A model generated the notes under the pieces. The model saw only the letters and a program-made list of their open reading frames with translations, made no database searches and had not been told where the DNA came from. Both the position numbers and the translations under genes were made by a program. Positions 45,073 through 56,721 of a stretch of 64,000 nucleotides of DNA are shown here, piece after piece. This DNA is from Coriobacteriia bacterium (lineage in GTDB: Bacteria; Actinomycetota; Coriobacteriia; Anaerosomatales; Anaerosomataceae). The stretch is taken from the NCBI GenBank assembly GCA_030651765.1, contig JAUSBY010000001.1, positions 124,001 to 188,000 on the forward strand, written 5' to 3'. Positions within the stretch are counted from its first letter, which is position 1. Every line of letters starts with the position of its first letter.

Positions 45073-46121
45073 GGGCGCTCCTTGAGACGCGCGAACACCA
45101 TACGGCCAGCCGAGGTCTGCAGCACCGATGTTATCTCGACATCCACCTCATCGCCCACGGCGTCCGCGCCGTCGGCGATGACGACCATCGTCCCATCCTC
45201 GAGGTAACCGACTCCCTGCCCCGCCTCCTTGCCCTCGCGATTGACCGCGATGTGCAGGGCATCGCCAGGCAGCAGCACGGGCCGGAGTGCCTCGGCGGTC
45301 TCGTTCACGTTGATGACCGAGGCGCCCTCGACCCGGGCGACCTTCGTCAGGTTGTAGTCAACCGTGACCAACGTGCCGCCACTTGAGAGCGCAAGCCGTA
45401 CGAGCTTCGCGTCGACCGTGGGAATCTCCGGAAAATCGGCCTCGATCACGGTCACCCCCGCGGACTCGGCCGAGGACAGCGCCGTCAGAAGATCGAGCCC
45501 TCGCCGCCCCCGGGCACGACGGTTGTCATCGGCGGAGTCTGCAAGCATCTGCAACTCCATGAGCACGAACCGCGGCACGCGCATCGGTCCCTCGAGAAGC
45601 CCTGCGCGCGCGAGCTCCGCGAAGCGGCCGTCGATGATCGCACTCGTGTCGAGCAGCTTGGGAGGCCGGCCGCCCGCCAAGGGTGCGGACCCAGGCCACA
45701 GGCCGCTCGTCTCACGACCCGGCAGGGTGAATAGCGAGATGCCCGCGTACGCGCCGAACACGTACAGCAAGATGGTCGCGCCGAGGCCAAGCCACTGCGG
45801 CCGTTCGATATAGCGGAGCAGGGATGAGGAGATCAGGAACGCGACGAACAACCCGGCCACAAAACCCATCGCTCCGAGGAGCAGCGAAGGGGTCTCAAGG
45901 TCGGCGATCCGGCGCTCGACGCGCCGGTAGGCTGAGGTGAGCTCCCGCCCGAGGATACCGCCGAGGACGTAGCCGATGGAGGCTCCCAGAATGATGAGGA
46001 TGAAGATGACGGAACCCTCTGAGAACCCGGTCTGGGCCGTCCAGTCGATCTCTCTCGAGACAGCGAACCCGCCAAGTGCGCCCGCAGTGATGAGAACTAT
46101 TCGTGCGAGCTGCAGGATCAT
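45069..46121 (-). CDS. PIN/TRAM domain membrane protein, YacL type
   Basis: A 350-aa protein with four N-terminal membrane helices (about 1-125), a PIN nuclease domain (about 150-270) with LLDTSAIIDGRF and later acidic residues (ELQML, VDAKLVRLA, TVDYNL), and a C-terminal TRAM RNA-binding domain (about 285-350). It matches Bacillus YacL in architecture and in position between disA and ispD. I placed the start at 46121 (MILQLARIVLI); 44 more codons are open upstream but lack family features. No strong ribosome site was found, so the start is uncertain. Probable membrane-bound RNase. Confidence 0.85.
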   Translation of the reverse strand: MILQLARIVLITAGALGGFAVSREIDWTAQTGFSEGSVIFILIILGASIGYVLGGILGRELTSAYRRVERRIADLETPSLLLGAMGFVAGLFVAFLISSSLLRYIERPQWLGLGATILLYVFGAYAGISLFTLPGRETSGLWPGSAPLAGGRPPKLLDTSAIIDGRFAELARAGLLEGPMRVPRFVLMELQMLADSADDNRRARGRRGLDLLTALSSAESAGVTVIEADFPEIPTVDAKLVRLALSSGGTLVTVDYNLTKVARVEGASVINVNETAEALRPVLLPGDALHIAVNREGKEAGQGVGYLEDGTMVVIADGADAVGDEVDVEITSVLQTSAGRMVFARLKERP

Positions 46122-46268
46122 ATGCCCGACGCCCGTGTGCCGGATGTCGATACCAGCGAGCGCCTTCACCTCCCGTCCTGTGGTGGGGACACCTCGCGGT
46201 CGGATGCCGATGCCAGTCGTTGCTGCATGGATGACCTGCAGCGATGGTAGCACAGGCCGGGCCTTGGC

Positions 46269-47330
46269 CTAGAGAACGGCGCGGTCCCGCATACGGCGCA
46301 GGCCGTCGCTTATCGCCTGCGCGCGCCTCGCGCCAACGCCGTCGACATCGTCAAGCTCAGACTCGGATGCCTGCATCAGCGCCCGCAGGGTGCCGAACCG
46401 ATCCACGAGCCGATTGATCACGGTACCCGGCAGTTGCGGGATGCGACGAAGGAGCCGGTATCCCCGGGGCTCGACTCGCTGCTCCTCCATGTCGGTCTTG
46501 GCGGAATGACCGAGCACGACAGCGATCGCGGCGGAGTCGAGCAACTGGTCAGGCAGCAGGGCACCGAGCTTGCCGAGCGCGGTCGAAGCCTTGCGTGCGG
46601 ACCCGTCCGGCAGGTAGTCCCGCACCAGCATCGTGTAGTCATCATCGACGCCGGCGGTGAGCTCATCGGCCTGCATCTGCACCAGACGCCCCTCGGTGCC
46701 CAGCTCGGTGACGTGCCGGTGCACCTCGCGGGCAACGCGCCTGAGCATCTCAGCGCGCTGGATCACGACGGTAGCCTCCCCGAACGTCACGACATCTTCG
46801 AACTCAAGTGCCGTCAGATGGGCGGAGACCTCGTCGAGCCGGGCGCGATACCGCTGCAGGGTCTGAAGCGCCTGGTTCGCTTTGGCAAGGACCACGTCGA
46901 TATCCTCGAGCATCAGCTGGGTTCCCTTGTGGTACAGGCTCACCACTTCCCGGCGCTGCGAGACCGATATGACGAGCGCATCGGTCTGGCGGCTGACACG
47001 CTCGGCCGTGCGGTGCCGCATACCCGTCTCGTTGGTGGGCAGGTCAGCATCGGGCACGAGGTGCGTGTTGGCCCGGCGGATCCGCGTCGCCCCCTCGTCG
47101 AGCAGGATGGCGCCGTCCATCTTGGCAAGCTCGAAGAGCCGCTGCGGCGTGAACGGAGCGCCGATCTCGAAACCGCCGTTGCTGATCGCGTCGACGCCGG
47201 TCATATCACCGATGACGATGAGAGCGCCCGTGCGCGCAGCGATGATGTACTCGAGCGCCTGGCGCAGGGGCGTCCCCGGCGCGACGGATTTCAACGCCGA
47301 GAGCATCGTGTCTTCCTGCATCGGTTCCAT
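46269..47330 (-). CDS. disA: DisA, DNA integrity scanning diadenylate cyclase
   Basis: A 353-aa enzyme that makes c-di-AMP and scans DNA for lesions. The DAC domain (about 1-150) has DGA at 72-74 and RHR at 105-107, the catalytic signatures; a helical linker and a C-terminal HhH domain (about 290-353, with ASESELDDVDGVGARRAQAI) follow. An inner Met at residue 4 is an alternative start. It sits next to radA, which in Bacillus modulates DisA. Confidence 0.96.
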   Translation of the reverse strand: MEPMQEDTMLSALKSVAPGTPLRQALEYIIAARTGALIVIGDMTGVDAISNGGFEIGAPFTPQRLFELAKMDGAILLDEGATRIRRANTHLVPDADLPTNETGMRHRTAERVSRQTDALVISVSQRREVVSLYHKGTQLMLEDIDVVLAKANQALQTLQRYRARLDEVSAHLTALEFEDVVTFGEATVVIQRAEMLRRVAREVHRHVTELGTEGRLVQMQADELTAGVDDDYTMLVRDYLPDGSARKASTALGKLGALLPDQLLDSAAIAVVLGHSAKTDMEEQRVEPRGYRLLRRIPQLPGTVINRLVDRFGTLRALMQASESELDDVDGVGARRAQAISDGLRRMRDRAVL

Positions 47331-47402
47331 GGGACCTCCGGCGCCGCCAGACAGGCTGATGTCCTGATTCTGCCACGAGCCGACGGCGTCGACCAGACCG
47401 GT

Positions 47403-48749
47403 CTACGTGCCAAGCACCGATCCGAGCGCCTCGGCAAGAGTACGGACCGCACTCACGCCCGTGACCGGCACCGACCCGCCCCCCGCGGGACCGAACGCCT
47501 GCGTGAATCCCATCCGCTTCGCCTCGCGGACCCGGGCCGCGATGTGCGGCACCGATCGCACATCGCCGGTCAGGCCAAGCTCGCCGAACGCGACGCAGTC
47601 CGCAGGCAGCGGGCGATCGGATCGCGACGAGGCGAGCGCAAGTGCGAGCGGCAGGTCGATGGCGGGCTCGGTCACGCGCACGCCACCCGCGACCGACACG
47701 TAGACGTCGAAGGAACCGAGCGACACGCCGGCACGGCGCTCGAGGACAGCCAGGACCTGGAGCAGACGCGCGTTGTCGATACCGACCGACAGCCGCCTGG
47801 GCGCCGGAAGGTAGCTCGGCGACACGAGGGCCTGGACCTCGACAAGCAGCGAACGACTCCCCTCCATCGTCGCCATGACAGCAGAGCCGGCGATGCCGCC
47901 GGTTCGCTGAGCAAGAAGCGCGCTCGAGGGCTGACCGACCTCAAGCAAGCCTTCCTCGGCCATCTCAAAGATGCCTATCTCCGCGACGGAGCCGAACCTG
48001 TTCTTAGCCGCACGCACGATGCGAAACGCGTGGTCGGCATCGCCCTCGAAGTACAGCACGGTGTCGACTACGTGCTCGAGCACGCGGGGGCCGGCGATCG
48101 AACCGTCCTTGGTCACATGCCCCACGACGATGAGTGTGACGTCGTGCGTCTTGGCGAGACGCACGAGACGAGCGGCGGTCGCCCGAACCTGGCCGACGCT
48201 GCCCGGTACCCCGTCGAGGCCTGGATCGAGCAGTGTCTGGATGGAGTCGACGATCACGACCTCCGGACGCTCGGCAAGTACTGTCGCCTCGATGATCGAC
48301 ACATCGACCTCGGGCAGGAGTGAGATGCCCGCGGAGGCCCCGACGCGGTCGGCGCGCGACCGGACCTGCTGCACCGACTCCTCGCCGCAGACGTAGAGAA
48401 CGGGAACACTGGATGCCCCGAGGCGTCCGGCCGCCTGCAACAGAAGCGTCGACTTCCCGATACCGGGCTCGCCGCCGATCAGCACGACCGATCCGCGAAC
48501 CAGTCCGTCACCGAGAACGCGATCGAACTCACCGATGCCGGTGAGGATGCGCTGCCCGGGGATGATGGACACGTCGGACAGCGGGGTGACCGCCCGTGGG
48601 GTGCCCACGGCGGCGCCGCTGCCGACCTGCGCTGCCGCTATCTCCTCGACGTACGTGCCGAACTCGCCGCAGTCCGGGCAGCGGCCGAGCCACTTCGGTG
48701 CAGCGTGACCGCACTGCTGGCAGCGCCAGGTTGACCGGATCCGCACCAC
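47403..48749 (-). CDS. radA: DNA repair protein RadA (Sms)
   Basis: A 448-aa branch-migration helicase related to RecA. N-terminal zinc finger Cys10, Cys13, Cys24, Cys27; Walker A GEPGIGKST at about 93-101; the RadA-specific KNRFG motif; and a C-terminal Lon-protease-like domain with ALALASSRSDRPLP. The start is GTG at 48749, three bases from the clpC stop. clpC-radA-disA is the Bacillus order. Confidence 0.96.
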   Translation of the reverse strand: MVRIRSTWRCQQCGHAAPKWLGRCPDCGEFGTYVEEIAAAQVGSGAAVGTPRAVTPLSDVSIIPGQRILTGIGEFDRVLGDGLVRGSVVLIGGEPGIGKSTLLLQAAGRLGASSVPVLYVCGEESVQQVRSRADRVGASAGISLLPEVDVSIIEATVLAERPEVVIVDSIQTLLDPGLDGVPGSVGQVRATAARLVRLAKTHDVTLIVVGHVTKDGSIAGPRVLEHVVDTVLYFEGDADHAFRIVRAAKNRFGSVAEIGIFEMAEEGLLEVGQPSSALLAQRTGGIAGSAVMATMEGSRSLLVEVQALVSPSYLPAPRRLSVGIDNARLLQVLAVLERRAGVSLGSFDVYVSVAGGVRVTEPAIDLPLALALASSRSDRPLPADCVAFGELGLTGDVRSVPHIAARVREAKRMGFTQAFGPAGGGSVPVTGVSAVRTLAEALGSVLGT

Positions 48750-48752
48750 GGC

Positions 48753-51305
<2,553 letters not shown>

Positions 51306-51427
51306 GATCGCTCACTCCTATCCACAGCGCCTGCGACGGCGCGTCAGGTGCCGTATCTCGTATTCTACCCCGCTCGGCGACATCGGGCGGAACGTACGGT
51401 GCACTCAAGCAAGCCGGGTGCCACGGA

Positions 51428-51448
51428 CTTGAGTGCATCGCACTCAGA
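51428..51448 (-). promoter_or_regulatory. HAIR-type (HspR) operator upstream of clpC
   Basis: On the plus strand: CTTGAGT at 51428-51434, a seven-base spacer, then ACTCAGA at 51442-51448. This matches the HspR-associated inverted repeat CTTGAGT-N7-ACTCAAG at 12 of 14 positions. A further ACTCAAG half-site lies at 51403-51409, forming with 51428-51437 a perfect 10-bp inverted repeat (51400-51437). It is about 120 bases upstream of the clpC start. Confidence 0.7.
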
Positions 51449-51461
51449 TTACGCGGGAGTC

Positions 51462-51477
51462 GCCGGCCGAGGCCGGC
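51462..51477 (-). terminator. Stem-loop after lysS
   Basis: GCCGGCC at 51462-51468 and GGCCGGC at 51471-51477 form a tight 7-bp stem. It lies just after the lysS stop and upstream of the HAIR element and clpC. No U-tract. Confidence 0.5.
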
Positions 51478-51494
51478 AGGATCGCACGGATCGC

Positions 51495-52994
51495 CTATGC
51501 CTCCGGGCGCATGTGCGGGAAGAGCAGAACGTCGCGGATCGACGCGCTGTCGGTGAGCAGCATGACGAGCCGATCGATGCCGATACCGAGTCCGCCAGCG
51601 GGTGGCATACCGTACTCCTGCGCTCGGAGGTAGTCCTCGTCCACCCACATGGCCTCGTCGTCACCGGCGTCCTTAGCGGCCGCCTGCGCCTCGAACCGGG
51701 CACGCTGGTCGACCGGGTCGGTGAGCTCCGAGAACGCATTGGCGAACTCCCGGCCGGTGATGATGAGCTCGAAGCGGTCTGTGATCTCGGGGTCCGCATC
51801 GTTGCGACGCGCAAGCGGCGAGGTCTCGGCCGGATACTGCGTCACGAACGTCGGCTGCACGAGCGTGTGTTCCACGAGCTTCTCGAACAACTCGTTGAGC
51901 AACTTGCCGGCGCCCCATGCCGACTCGAAGAAGACGTCGTACCGATCGCACATGCGGCGGAGGTCAGAAAGCGGCGTGTGCACGCTGAGCTCGCGGCCGG
52001 CGGCCTCGCTCACCAACTCGGCCATCGGTGCCTGACGCCACGGCGAAGCCAGCGAGACCGCGGTACCTTGATACGCGATCTCGAGCGTACCGAGGACCTC
52101 GGTGGCCACCGAGGTGAGGAGCGATTCGGTGAGCTCGCGCATCGTCTCCATATTGCCGAAGGCCTGATAGGCCTCGAGCATCGTGAACTCGGGATTGTGC
52201 CGGGGCGACATCCCCTCATTGCGAAACGAGCGATTGATCTCGTAGACGCGCTCGAAACCACCCACGAGCAGCCGCTTCAGGTACAACTCAGGAGCGATGC
52301 GCAGGTACAGGTCCATATCAAGCGCGTTGTGGTGCGTGACGAACGGCCGCGCGGTCGCACCACCGGGGATCGGCTGGAGCATCGGTGTCTCCACCTCGAG
52401 GTATCCGCGCCCTTCCATGAACCGCCTGATCGCCGAGATCACGCCGAAGCGCGTCTCGAAGACCGCACGCACCTCGGGGTTGACGATGAGGTCCACGTAG
52501 CGCTGGCGGTATCGCGTCTCGGTGTCGGCGAGTCCGTGGTACTTCTCGGGAAGCGGCCGGAGGGACTTGGAGAGCAGCGTCACGACGGTGGGTGTGATCG
52601 AGAGCTCGCCGCGGCGCGTGCGAACGATCGTCCCCGTCGCGCCCACCCAATCACCGAGGTCGAGTGCCGATGCCGCCTCAAAGAGCGCGGGGCCGGTCAA
52701 GTTGGCCCGACAGAACAGCTGGATCTCGGTGGCGCCGTCCCGCACCACGATGAAGAGCACCTTGCCCTGGTCGCGCTTGGCGACGACACGTCCAGCGATC
52801 GACACGATATCTGTGGTCTCGGCACCGGGCTCGAGCGACGCATACGCACGCACGAGTTCGGCAACGGTGACGGTGCGCTCGAACGAATCGGGATACGGGT
52901 CGATGCCGACGCGCCTGAGCGCGTCGATCTTTGCCAGACGGACCGAAGCGGCGTCCTCGGCCCCCCGGTCGTCGGTGCGCGCCTCGTCGGTCAT
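51495..52994 (-). CDS. lysS: Lysyl-tRNA synthetase, class II
   Basis: A 499-aa class IIb synthetase. The N-terminal OB-fold anticodon domain (about 60-165, VSIAGRVVAKRDQGKVLFIVVRDG), motif 2 FRNEGMSPRHNPEFTMLEAY and motif 3 GGLGIGIDRLVMLL are complete. Length is typical. It follows greA after nine bases, so greA-lysS form one unit. Confidence 0.97.
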   Translation of the reverse strand: MTDEARTDDRGAEDAASVRLAKIDALRRVGIDPYPDSFERTVTVAELVRAYASLEPGAETTDIVSIAGRVVAKRDQGKVLFIVVRDGATEIQLFCRANLTGPALFEAASALDLGDWVGATGTIVRTRRGELSITPTVVTLLSKSLRPLPEKYHGLADTETRYRQRYVDLIVNPEVRAVFETRFGVISAIRRFMEGRGYLEVETPMLQPIPGGATARPFVTHHNALDMDLYLRIAPELYLKRLLVGGFERVYEINRSFRNEGMSPRHNPEFTMLEAYQAFGNMETMRELTESLLTSVATEVLGTLEIAYQGTAVSLASPWRQAPMAELVSEAAGRELSVHTPLSDLRRMCDRYDVFFESAWGAGKLLNELFEKLVEHTLVQPTFVTQYPAETSPLARRNDADPEITDRFELIITGREFANAFSELTDPVDQRARFEAQAAAKDAGDDEAMWVDEDYLRAQEYGMPPAGGLGIGIDRLVMLLTDSASIRDVLLFPHMRPEA

Positions 52995-53003
52995 GGCCCC
53001 CCG

Positions 53004-53477
53004 CTACTTGCTGATCGAGACGACCTCGTACTCGATGACCGCGCCACGCGGCGTGGTCACGCGCACAACGTCGCCCTTCTTCGCACCCATCACGGCCTGT
53101 CCGACCGGCGACTCGTTGGAGATGCGATCGTTGTTCGGGTCGGCCTCGGCCGAACCGACGAGCTGGTAGGTGAACGTCTCCCCTGCGTCGACGTCCTTCA
53201 GGTGCACCCTCGCACCGAGCGTCACGCGATCCCGACGCTTAGGCGACTCGATGATGGTCGCATTGGAGAGGATCTGGCTGATCTCGGCGATGCGGCTCTC
53301 GACCCACGCCTGCTCGTTCTTGGCATCGTCGTACTCGGAGTTCTCCGAGATGTCGCCGAAATCCTTGGCTTCGCGGATGCGTTCGCCCACTTCTCGGCGC
53401 CTGACGGTCTCAAGATGGTGCAGCTCCTGCTCGAGGCGGGTCTGACCTTCGGGGGTGAGTGCGATCTCTCTCTGCAT
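53004..53477 (-). CDS. greA: Transcription elongation factor GreA
   Basis: A 157-aa factor that rescues backtracked RNA polymerase. The N-terminal coiled coil (about 1-75) has the acidic tip with DFGDISENSEYDDAK, which carries Asp and Glu for RNA cleavage; the C-terminal domain has ISNESPVGQAVMGAKKGDVV. A promoter and a stem-loop lie in its leader; lysS follows in the same unit. Confidence 0.97.
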   Translation of the reverse strand: MQREIALTPEGQTRLEQELHHLETVRRREVGERIREAKDFGDISENSEYDDAKNEQAWVESRIAEISQILSNATIIESPKRRDRVTLGARVHLKDVDAGETFTYQLVGSAEADPNNDRISNESPVGQAVMGAKKGDVVRVTTPRGAVIEYEVVSISK

Positions 53478-53505
53478 GAACAGCTCCTGTGTGTCGGTCC
53501 CGCCA

Positions 53506-53526
53506 GATGCCGCCTAAGGCGGCATC
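53506..53526 (-). other. Perfect 9-bp stem-loop in the greA leader
   Basis: GATGCCGCC at 53506-53514 pairs with GGCGGCATC at 53518-53526 around a TTA loop, about 30 bases before the greA start and downstream of its promoter. It may attenuate or stabilise the transcript. Confidence 0.5.
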
Positions 53527-53554
53527 GTCGGCCGGCCGGTCAATGGCTCACGAG

Positions 53555-53583
53555 AGTATAGCGACGACCGGCCCCTGATACAA
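53555..53583 (-). promoter_or_regulatory. Promoter of greA-lysS
   Basis: TTGTAT (53578-53583) and TATACT (53555-53560) on the minus strand with a 17-base spacer. The -10 matches five of six consensus bases. Confidence 0.7.
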
Positions 53584-53617
53584 GCTACGTGTCTCTCACG
53601 CCAGCGGCATAAGCGAA

Positions 53618-53635
53618 AGGCGCCCGCAGGCGCCT
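53618..53635 (-). terminator. Intrinsic terminator after tatA
   Basis: AGGCGCC at 53618-53624 pairs with GGCGCCT at 53629-53635 around four bases, and a short T-rich TTTCG follows on the minus strand. It lies 28 bases after the tatA stop and ahead of the greA promoter. Confidence 0.65.
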
Positions 53636-53662
53636 ACTCGCGTGGAGCACCGGTTGTCGCGA

Positions 53663-53884
53663 CTACTCGTCGACGACCTCGGCTTTGGTGTCCTTCTTGG
53701 GAGACGGGGCCTGGTCGGCCTCATCGTCGTCCTCGATCTTGCCTTCTACGCTGTCCTTGAGGACTTTGGCCGACTTGCCGAACGTCTTAGCCAGCTTCGG
53801 GAGCTGTGTGGGGCCGAAGAGCAGAAGGATGATCCCGAGGATGATCCACCACTCAGCGCCTCCGGGAAGACCGAAAACCGCCAT
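53663..53884 (-). CDS. tatA: Sec-independent protein translocase TatA/TatE-type subunit
   Basis: A 73-aa protein with one short membrane helix (about residues 10-26), the FGPTQLPKLAKTFGKSAKVLKD amphipathic helix and an acidic/lysine-rich tail. This is the pore-forming TatA class that exports folded, often cofactor-bearing proteins. TatB is excluded by length. No tatC is nearby. It lies 76 bases downstream of rex. Confidence 0.92.
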   Translation of the reverse strand: MAVFGLPGGAEWWIILGIILLLFGPTQLPKLAKTFGKSAKVLKDSVEGKIEDDDEADQAPSPKKDTKAEVVDE

Positions 53885-53960
53885 GTTGCCTCCTTGAGTC
53901 CTCGGCCCGACCCGACGTGAAATCGGACCGTTATGGCCGGTGGCCAGCTTACCATCTTAG

Positions 53961-54602
53961 TCAGACCCGCGCCACGCCCTCGCGACGCGAGAGGTAGTAC
54001 AACGTGTGTAGCAATTCATGGACCGGGTCGGTATTGTGCAGCGTCACTCCCTGCGGCACGCGGACGATGACCGGCGTGTAGTTGAGGATGATCCGGACGC
54101 CGCCATCGGCAAGACGATCGGTCACCTCTTGGGCCGCCGCAGGTGGCACGGCCACCACCCCGATACGGATGTCCTGGTCGCGGAGCACCCGCTCGAGATC
54201 GTCGATCGATTGGATCGTGACGTCCCCGATGCGGGTTCCGATGCGTCGTGGGTCGCTGTCGAAGATCGCCGTCACCAGGAAGCCGTGCTGACGCAGGCCG
54301 TTGTAGCCGGCGATCGCCGAACCGAGGTTCCCGGCCCCTACGAGCGCCAGCCGGTGCACGTGATCCGCACCCAGTATCCGCTGGATGCGATCGACCAGAG
54401 TGACCACGTCGTACCCGACGCCGCGCTTCCCGAAAGACCCGAAGTGCGTGAGGTCTCTACGGATCTGCGCCGGGTTGACCAGAGTCAGTTCGCCGAGGCA
54501 TGCCGACGAAACCGTCGCGATCCCATCGCGGCGCAGCTGGATCAAGATGTTCAGGTAGAGCGGTAGCCGCTCTATGACCCCTTCAGGAACGCGGTCGGAC
54601 AT
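53961..54602 (-). CDS. rex: Redox-sensing transcriptional repressor Rex
   Basis: A 213-aa repressor that senses the NADH/NAD+ ratio. N-terminal winged helix (about 1-80) with TVSSACLGELTLVNPAQIRRDLTHFGSFGKRGVGY, Rossmann NADH-binding motif GAGNLGSA at 89-96 and the C-terminal domain-swapped helix HELLHTLYYLS. It typically controls fermentation and anaerobic respiration genes. A candidate operator lies 38 bases upstream of the start. Confidence 0.96.
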   Translation of the reverse strand: MSDRVPEGVIERLPLYLNILIQLRRDGIATVSSACLGELTLVNPAQIRRDLTHFGSFGKRGVGYDVVTLVDRIQRILGADHVHRLALVGAGNLGSAIAGYNGLRQHGFLVTAIFDSDPRRIGTRIGDVTIQSIDDLERVLRDQDIRIGVVAVPPAAAQEVTDRLADGGVRIILNYTPVIVRVPQGVTLHNTDPVHELLHTLYYLSRREGVARV

Positions 54603-54639
54603 GTGGCTCCATCGTCGTCGTTCGGTACTTCATACCACA

Positions 54640-54658
54640 TGGTAACCGTTAGTTACAA
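54640..54658 (-). promoter_or_regulatory. Candidate autoregulatory operator of rex
   Basis: TTGTAAC-n5-GTTACCA on the minus strand: a 7-bp inverted repeat with one mismatch. Rex sites are usually TTGTGAA-n4-TTCACAA; the outer TTGT and A/T-rich arms agree, the spacer is one base longer. Position directly ahead of rex supports autoregulation, but the match is loose. Confidence 0.35.
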
Positions 54659-54679
54659 AGTAGGACAAGAGCACGCGGC

Positions 54680-55804
54680 TCACCGGTGCGCCGAAGTCTC
54701 CCTCACGAGCCGTATGACGTCGGAGCGCGTGACTATCCCCGCGAGTCGTCCGCCATCTACCACGAGAATGGCCCCGGGGCCCGCCGCCTCGAGCCGCGGC
54801 AGGACCGCATCCACGGATGTGTCCGGCGCGGCGACGACCTCTCCCAGGTCGCGCGACGCCACGTCCGCCACCGTGACGACCGGCCATTCGGCACGCGGGA
54901 TCGCATTCGCCCGATCTATGTCGATCAGGCCGATGACCTTGCCCTCGTCGACCACCGGATAGCGCGTGTGTCGCCCGCCAAGGAAGTACGAGTGCGCCAT
55001 TTCCTCGAGCGTGATGTCGGCCGGGGCAAGAACCGCTGGCGAGGACATGATGCGCTTCAGCGGTACGTCGGCAAGCGCGGCTCGCATGAGTTGCTGCTGA
55101 TACGCTCCGGCCGCGAGTGAGGTCAGGAACCAGCCCATGACGGCAAACCAGACGAAGTCGAACGTGCCAGCGAGCACTCCGAGGACCGCGATCGCGATGA
55201 AGAGAGTCCCCAGCGCCTGCCCGGCACGACTCGCCCACTTCGTTGCCTTCAGGAGATCCTTGGTCAGCGTCCAGATCAACGCGCGAAGAACACGCCCTCC
55301 GTCGAGCGGGAACCCGGGAAGCAGGTTGAACAGCGCGAGCGAGACATTGATGAAGGCCAGGTACTCGAGCGGGACCCAGACGACGTCCGGTGCTCCCGAC
55401 GCCCTAAGCAGGAGATGCCCACCCCAGAAGACCCCGGCCAGGACCACGCTCGTCAACGGTCCGGCGATCGCCACCAGGAACTCATGGCCCGGGCTGCGCG
55501 GCTCGGCCTCCATCTGCGAGACCCCGCCGAACAGGAACAGAGTGACCTTGGAGATGCGGAGGCCCCCGGCTCGGGCGACGAGCGAGTGCGCAAGCTCGTG
55601 CAGGACCAGTGAACCGAAGAAGACGAGCGCAGTCACGAAGCCCAGAGCGACATACTGGACGGGAGCGCGATCGGGCAGCGCCGATGGGAAATAGCTGGTG
55701 GTCAGCGTCGAGGCCACCAGAAAGAAGATGAAGAACCAGCTTGCGTCGATCTCAAGCGGAATCCCAAAGACCTTACCGAGGCGCCATGAAGGCAGTCCGA
55801 ACAT
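54680..55804 (-). CDS. Site-2 protease family M50 metalloprotease with CBS domains
   Basis: A 374-aa intramembrane zinc protease (rhomboid-unrelated, S2P type). HELAH at residues 69-73 gives the zinc ligands, NLLPGFPLDGGRVLR (about 160-174) the third ligand Asp. Six or so membrane helices fill residues 15-240; two CBS domains (about 245-370) at the C-terminus may bind adenine nucleotides and sense energy charge. Close to SpoIVFB-type CBS-bearing proteases in layout; the substrate is unknown. It lies 33 bases downstream of the phosphorylase gene. Confidence 0.93.
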   Translation of the reverse strand: MFGLPSWRLGKVFGIPLEIDASWFFIFFLVASTLTTSYFPSALPDRAPVQYVALGFVTALVFFGSLVLHELAHSLVARAGGLRISKVTLFLFGGVSQMEAEPRSPGHEFLVAIAGPLTSVVLAGVFWGGHLLLRASGAPDVVWVPLEYLAFINVSLALFNLLPGFPLDGGRVLRALIWTLTKDLLKATKWASRAGQALGTLFIAIAVLGVLAGTFDFVWFAVMGWFLTSLAAGAYQQQLMRAALADVPLKRIMSSPAVLAPADITLEEMAHSYFLGGRHTRYPVVDEGKVIGLIDIDRANAIPRAEWPVVTVADVASRDLGEVVAAPDTSVDAVLPRLEAAGPGAILVVDGGRLAGIVTRSDVIRLVRETSAHR

Positions 55805-55837
55805 CGCTCACCAGACCCCTCTGCTGTGGGCCACGTC

Positions 55838-56632
55838 TCAGAACACCGCGCCCTCGAGCGCCGTGGCGCACACGCAGGGTCGCTCCCCGGGAAGTGCCGG
55901 GATCATCGCAAACAGCAGGTCCTTCACCTTCTGATTGTTCTCGCCGAACACGCGCACGACCTCGTCGTTGGTGACAGGCTCGGCACCAGCCGTCCCGGCA
56001 TCGTAGTCTGTGATGAGCGAGATGTTGCAGTAGCACATCTCCAGTTCGCGGGCGAGATACGACTCGGGGTACTGGGTCATGTTGATGACCTCCCACCCCT
56101 GGGCAGCGAACCAGCGCGACTCCGCCCGTGTGGAGAACCGGGGCCCCTGGATGACAACGACGGTACCGGTCTCGTGCGCGGTGATACCCAACTCCCGGCA
56201 CTTCTCCAGCGCCACAGCTCGCATGGTCGGGCAGTACGGGTCGGCCGAAGACACGTGTGTGGTGGCAGGCCCGTCGTAGAACGTGTCCTTGCGTCCTGAG
56301 GTCCTGTCGACGAACTGATCACAGATCACGAAGTCACCGGGCTTCACATGCGCCTGCAACGACCCGCAGGCGTTCGGACCTATGATCCGCGTGACGCCGA
56401 GCTGCTTCATCGCCCAAACGTTCGCGCGGTAGTTGATCATATGCGGTGGGTACTGATGCGCGGTCCCATGACGAGGCAGGAACGCGACGCTGCGGCCCCC
56501 GATTTCGCCGAACATGAGCGGGGCCGAGGGCGCACCGTAAGGAGTCTCGACCTCCACCTCGGTCGGGTTCTCAAGAAGAGAGTAGAAGCCGCTGCCGCCA
56601 AAAACGCCGATCTCTGCGTGCGGATATGCCAT
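55838..56632 (-). CDS. mtnP: S-methyl-5'-thioadenosine phosphorylase
   Basis: A 264-aa PNP/MTAP family trimeric enzyme. GGSGFY at the start binds phosphate; RHGTAHQYPPHMINYRAN, the GPRFSTRAES motif and NMTQYPESYLARE with TDYDAG (Asp for the 6-amino group) fit MTA phosphorylase rather than guanosine/hypoxanthine types. It recycles methylthioadenosine, a product of SAM-using reactions. Near a SAM hydrolase and an HD-domain nuclease. Confidence 0.9.
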   Translation of the reverse strand: MAYPHAEIGVFGGSGFYSLLENPTEVEVETPYGAPSAPLMFGEIGGRSVAFLPRHGTAHQYPPHMINYRANVWAMKQLGVTRIIGPNACGSLQAHVKPGDFVICDQFVDRTSGRKDTFYDGPATTHVSSADPYCPTMRAVALEKCRELGITAHETGTVVVIQGPRFSTRAESRWFAAQGWEVINMTQYPESYLARELEMCYCNISLITDYDAGTAGAEPVTNDEVVRVFGENNQKVKDLLFAMIPALPGERPCVCATALEGAVF

Positions 56633-56721
56633 GAGTGGACTCCTCGCCTCTCGTCACCGGCGCCAGGGGCCGGTATCGGGTTTCTACCACCACCGGATTG
56701 TAGCGGAACACCCGACGGGGC

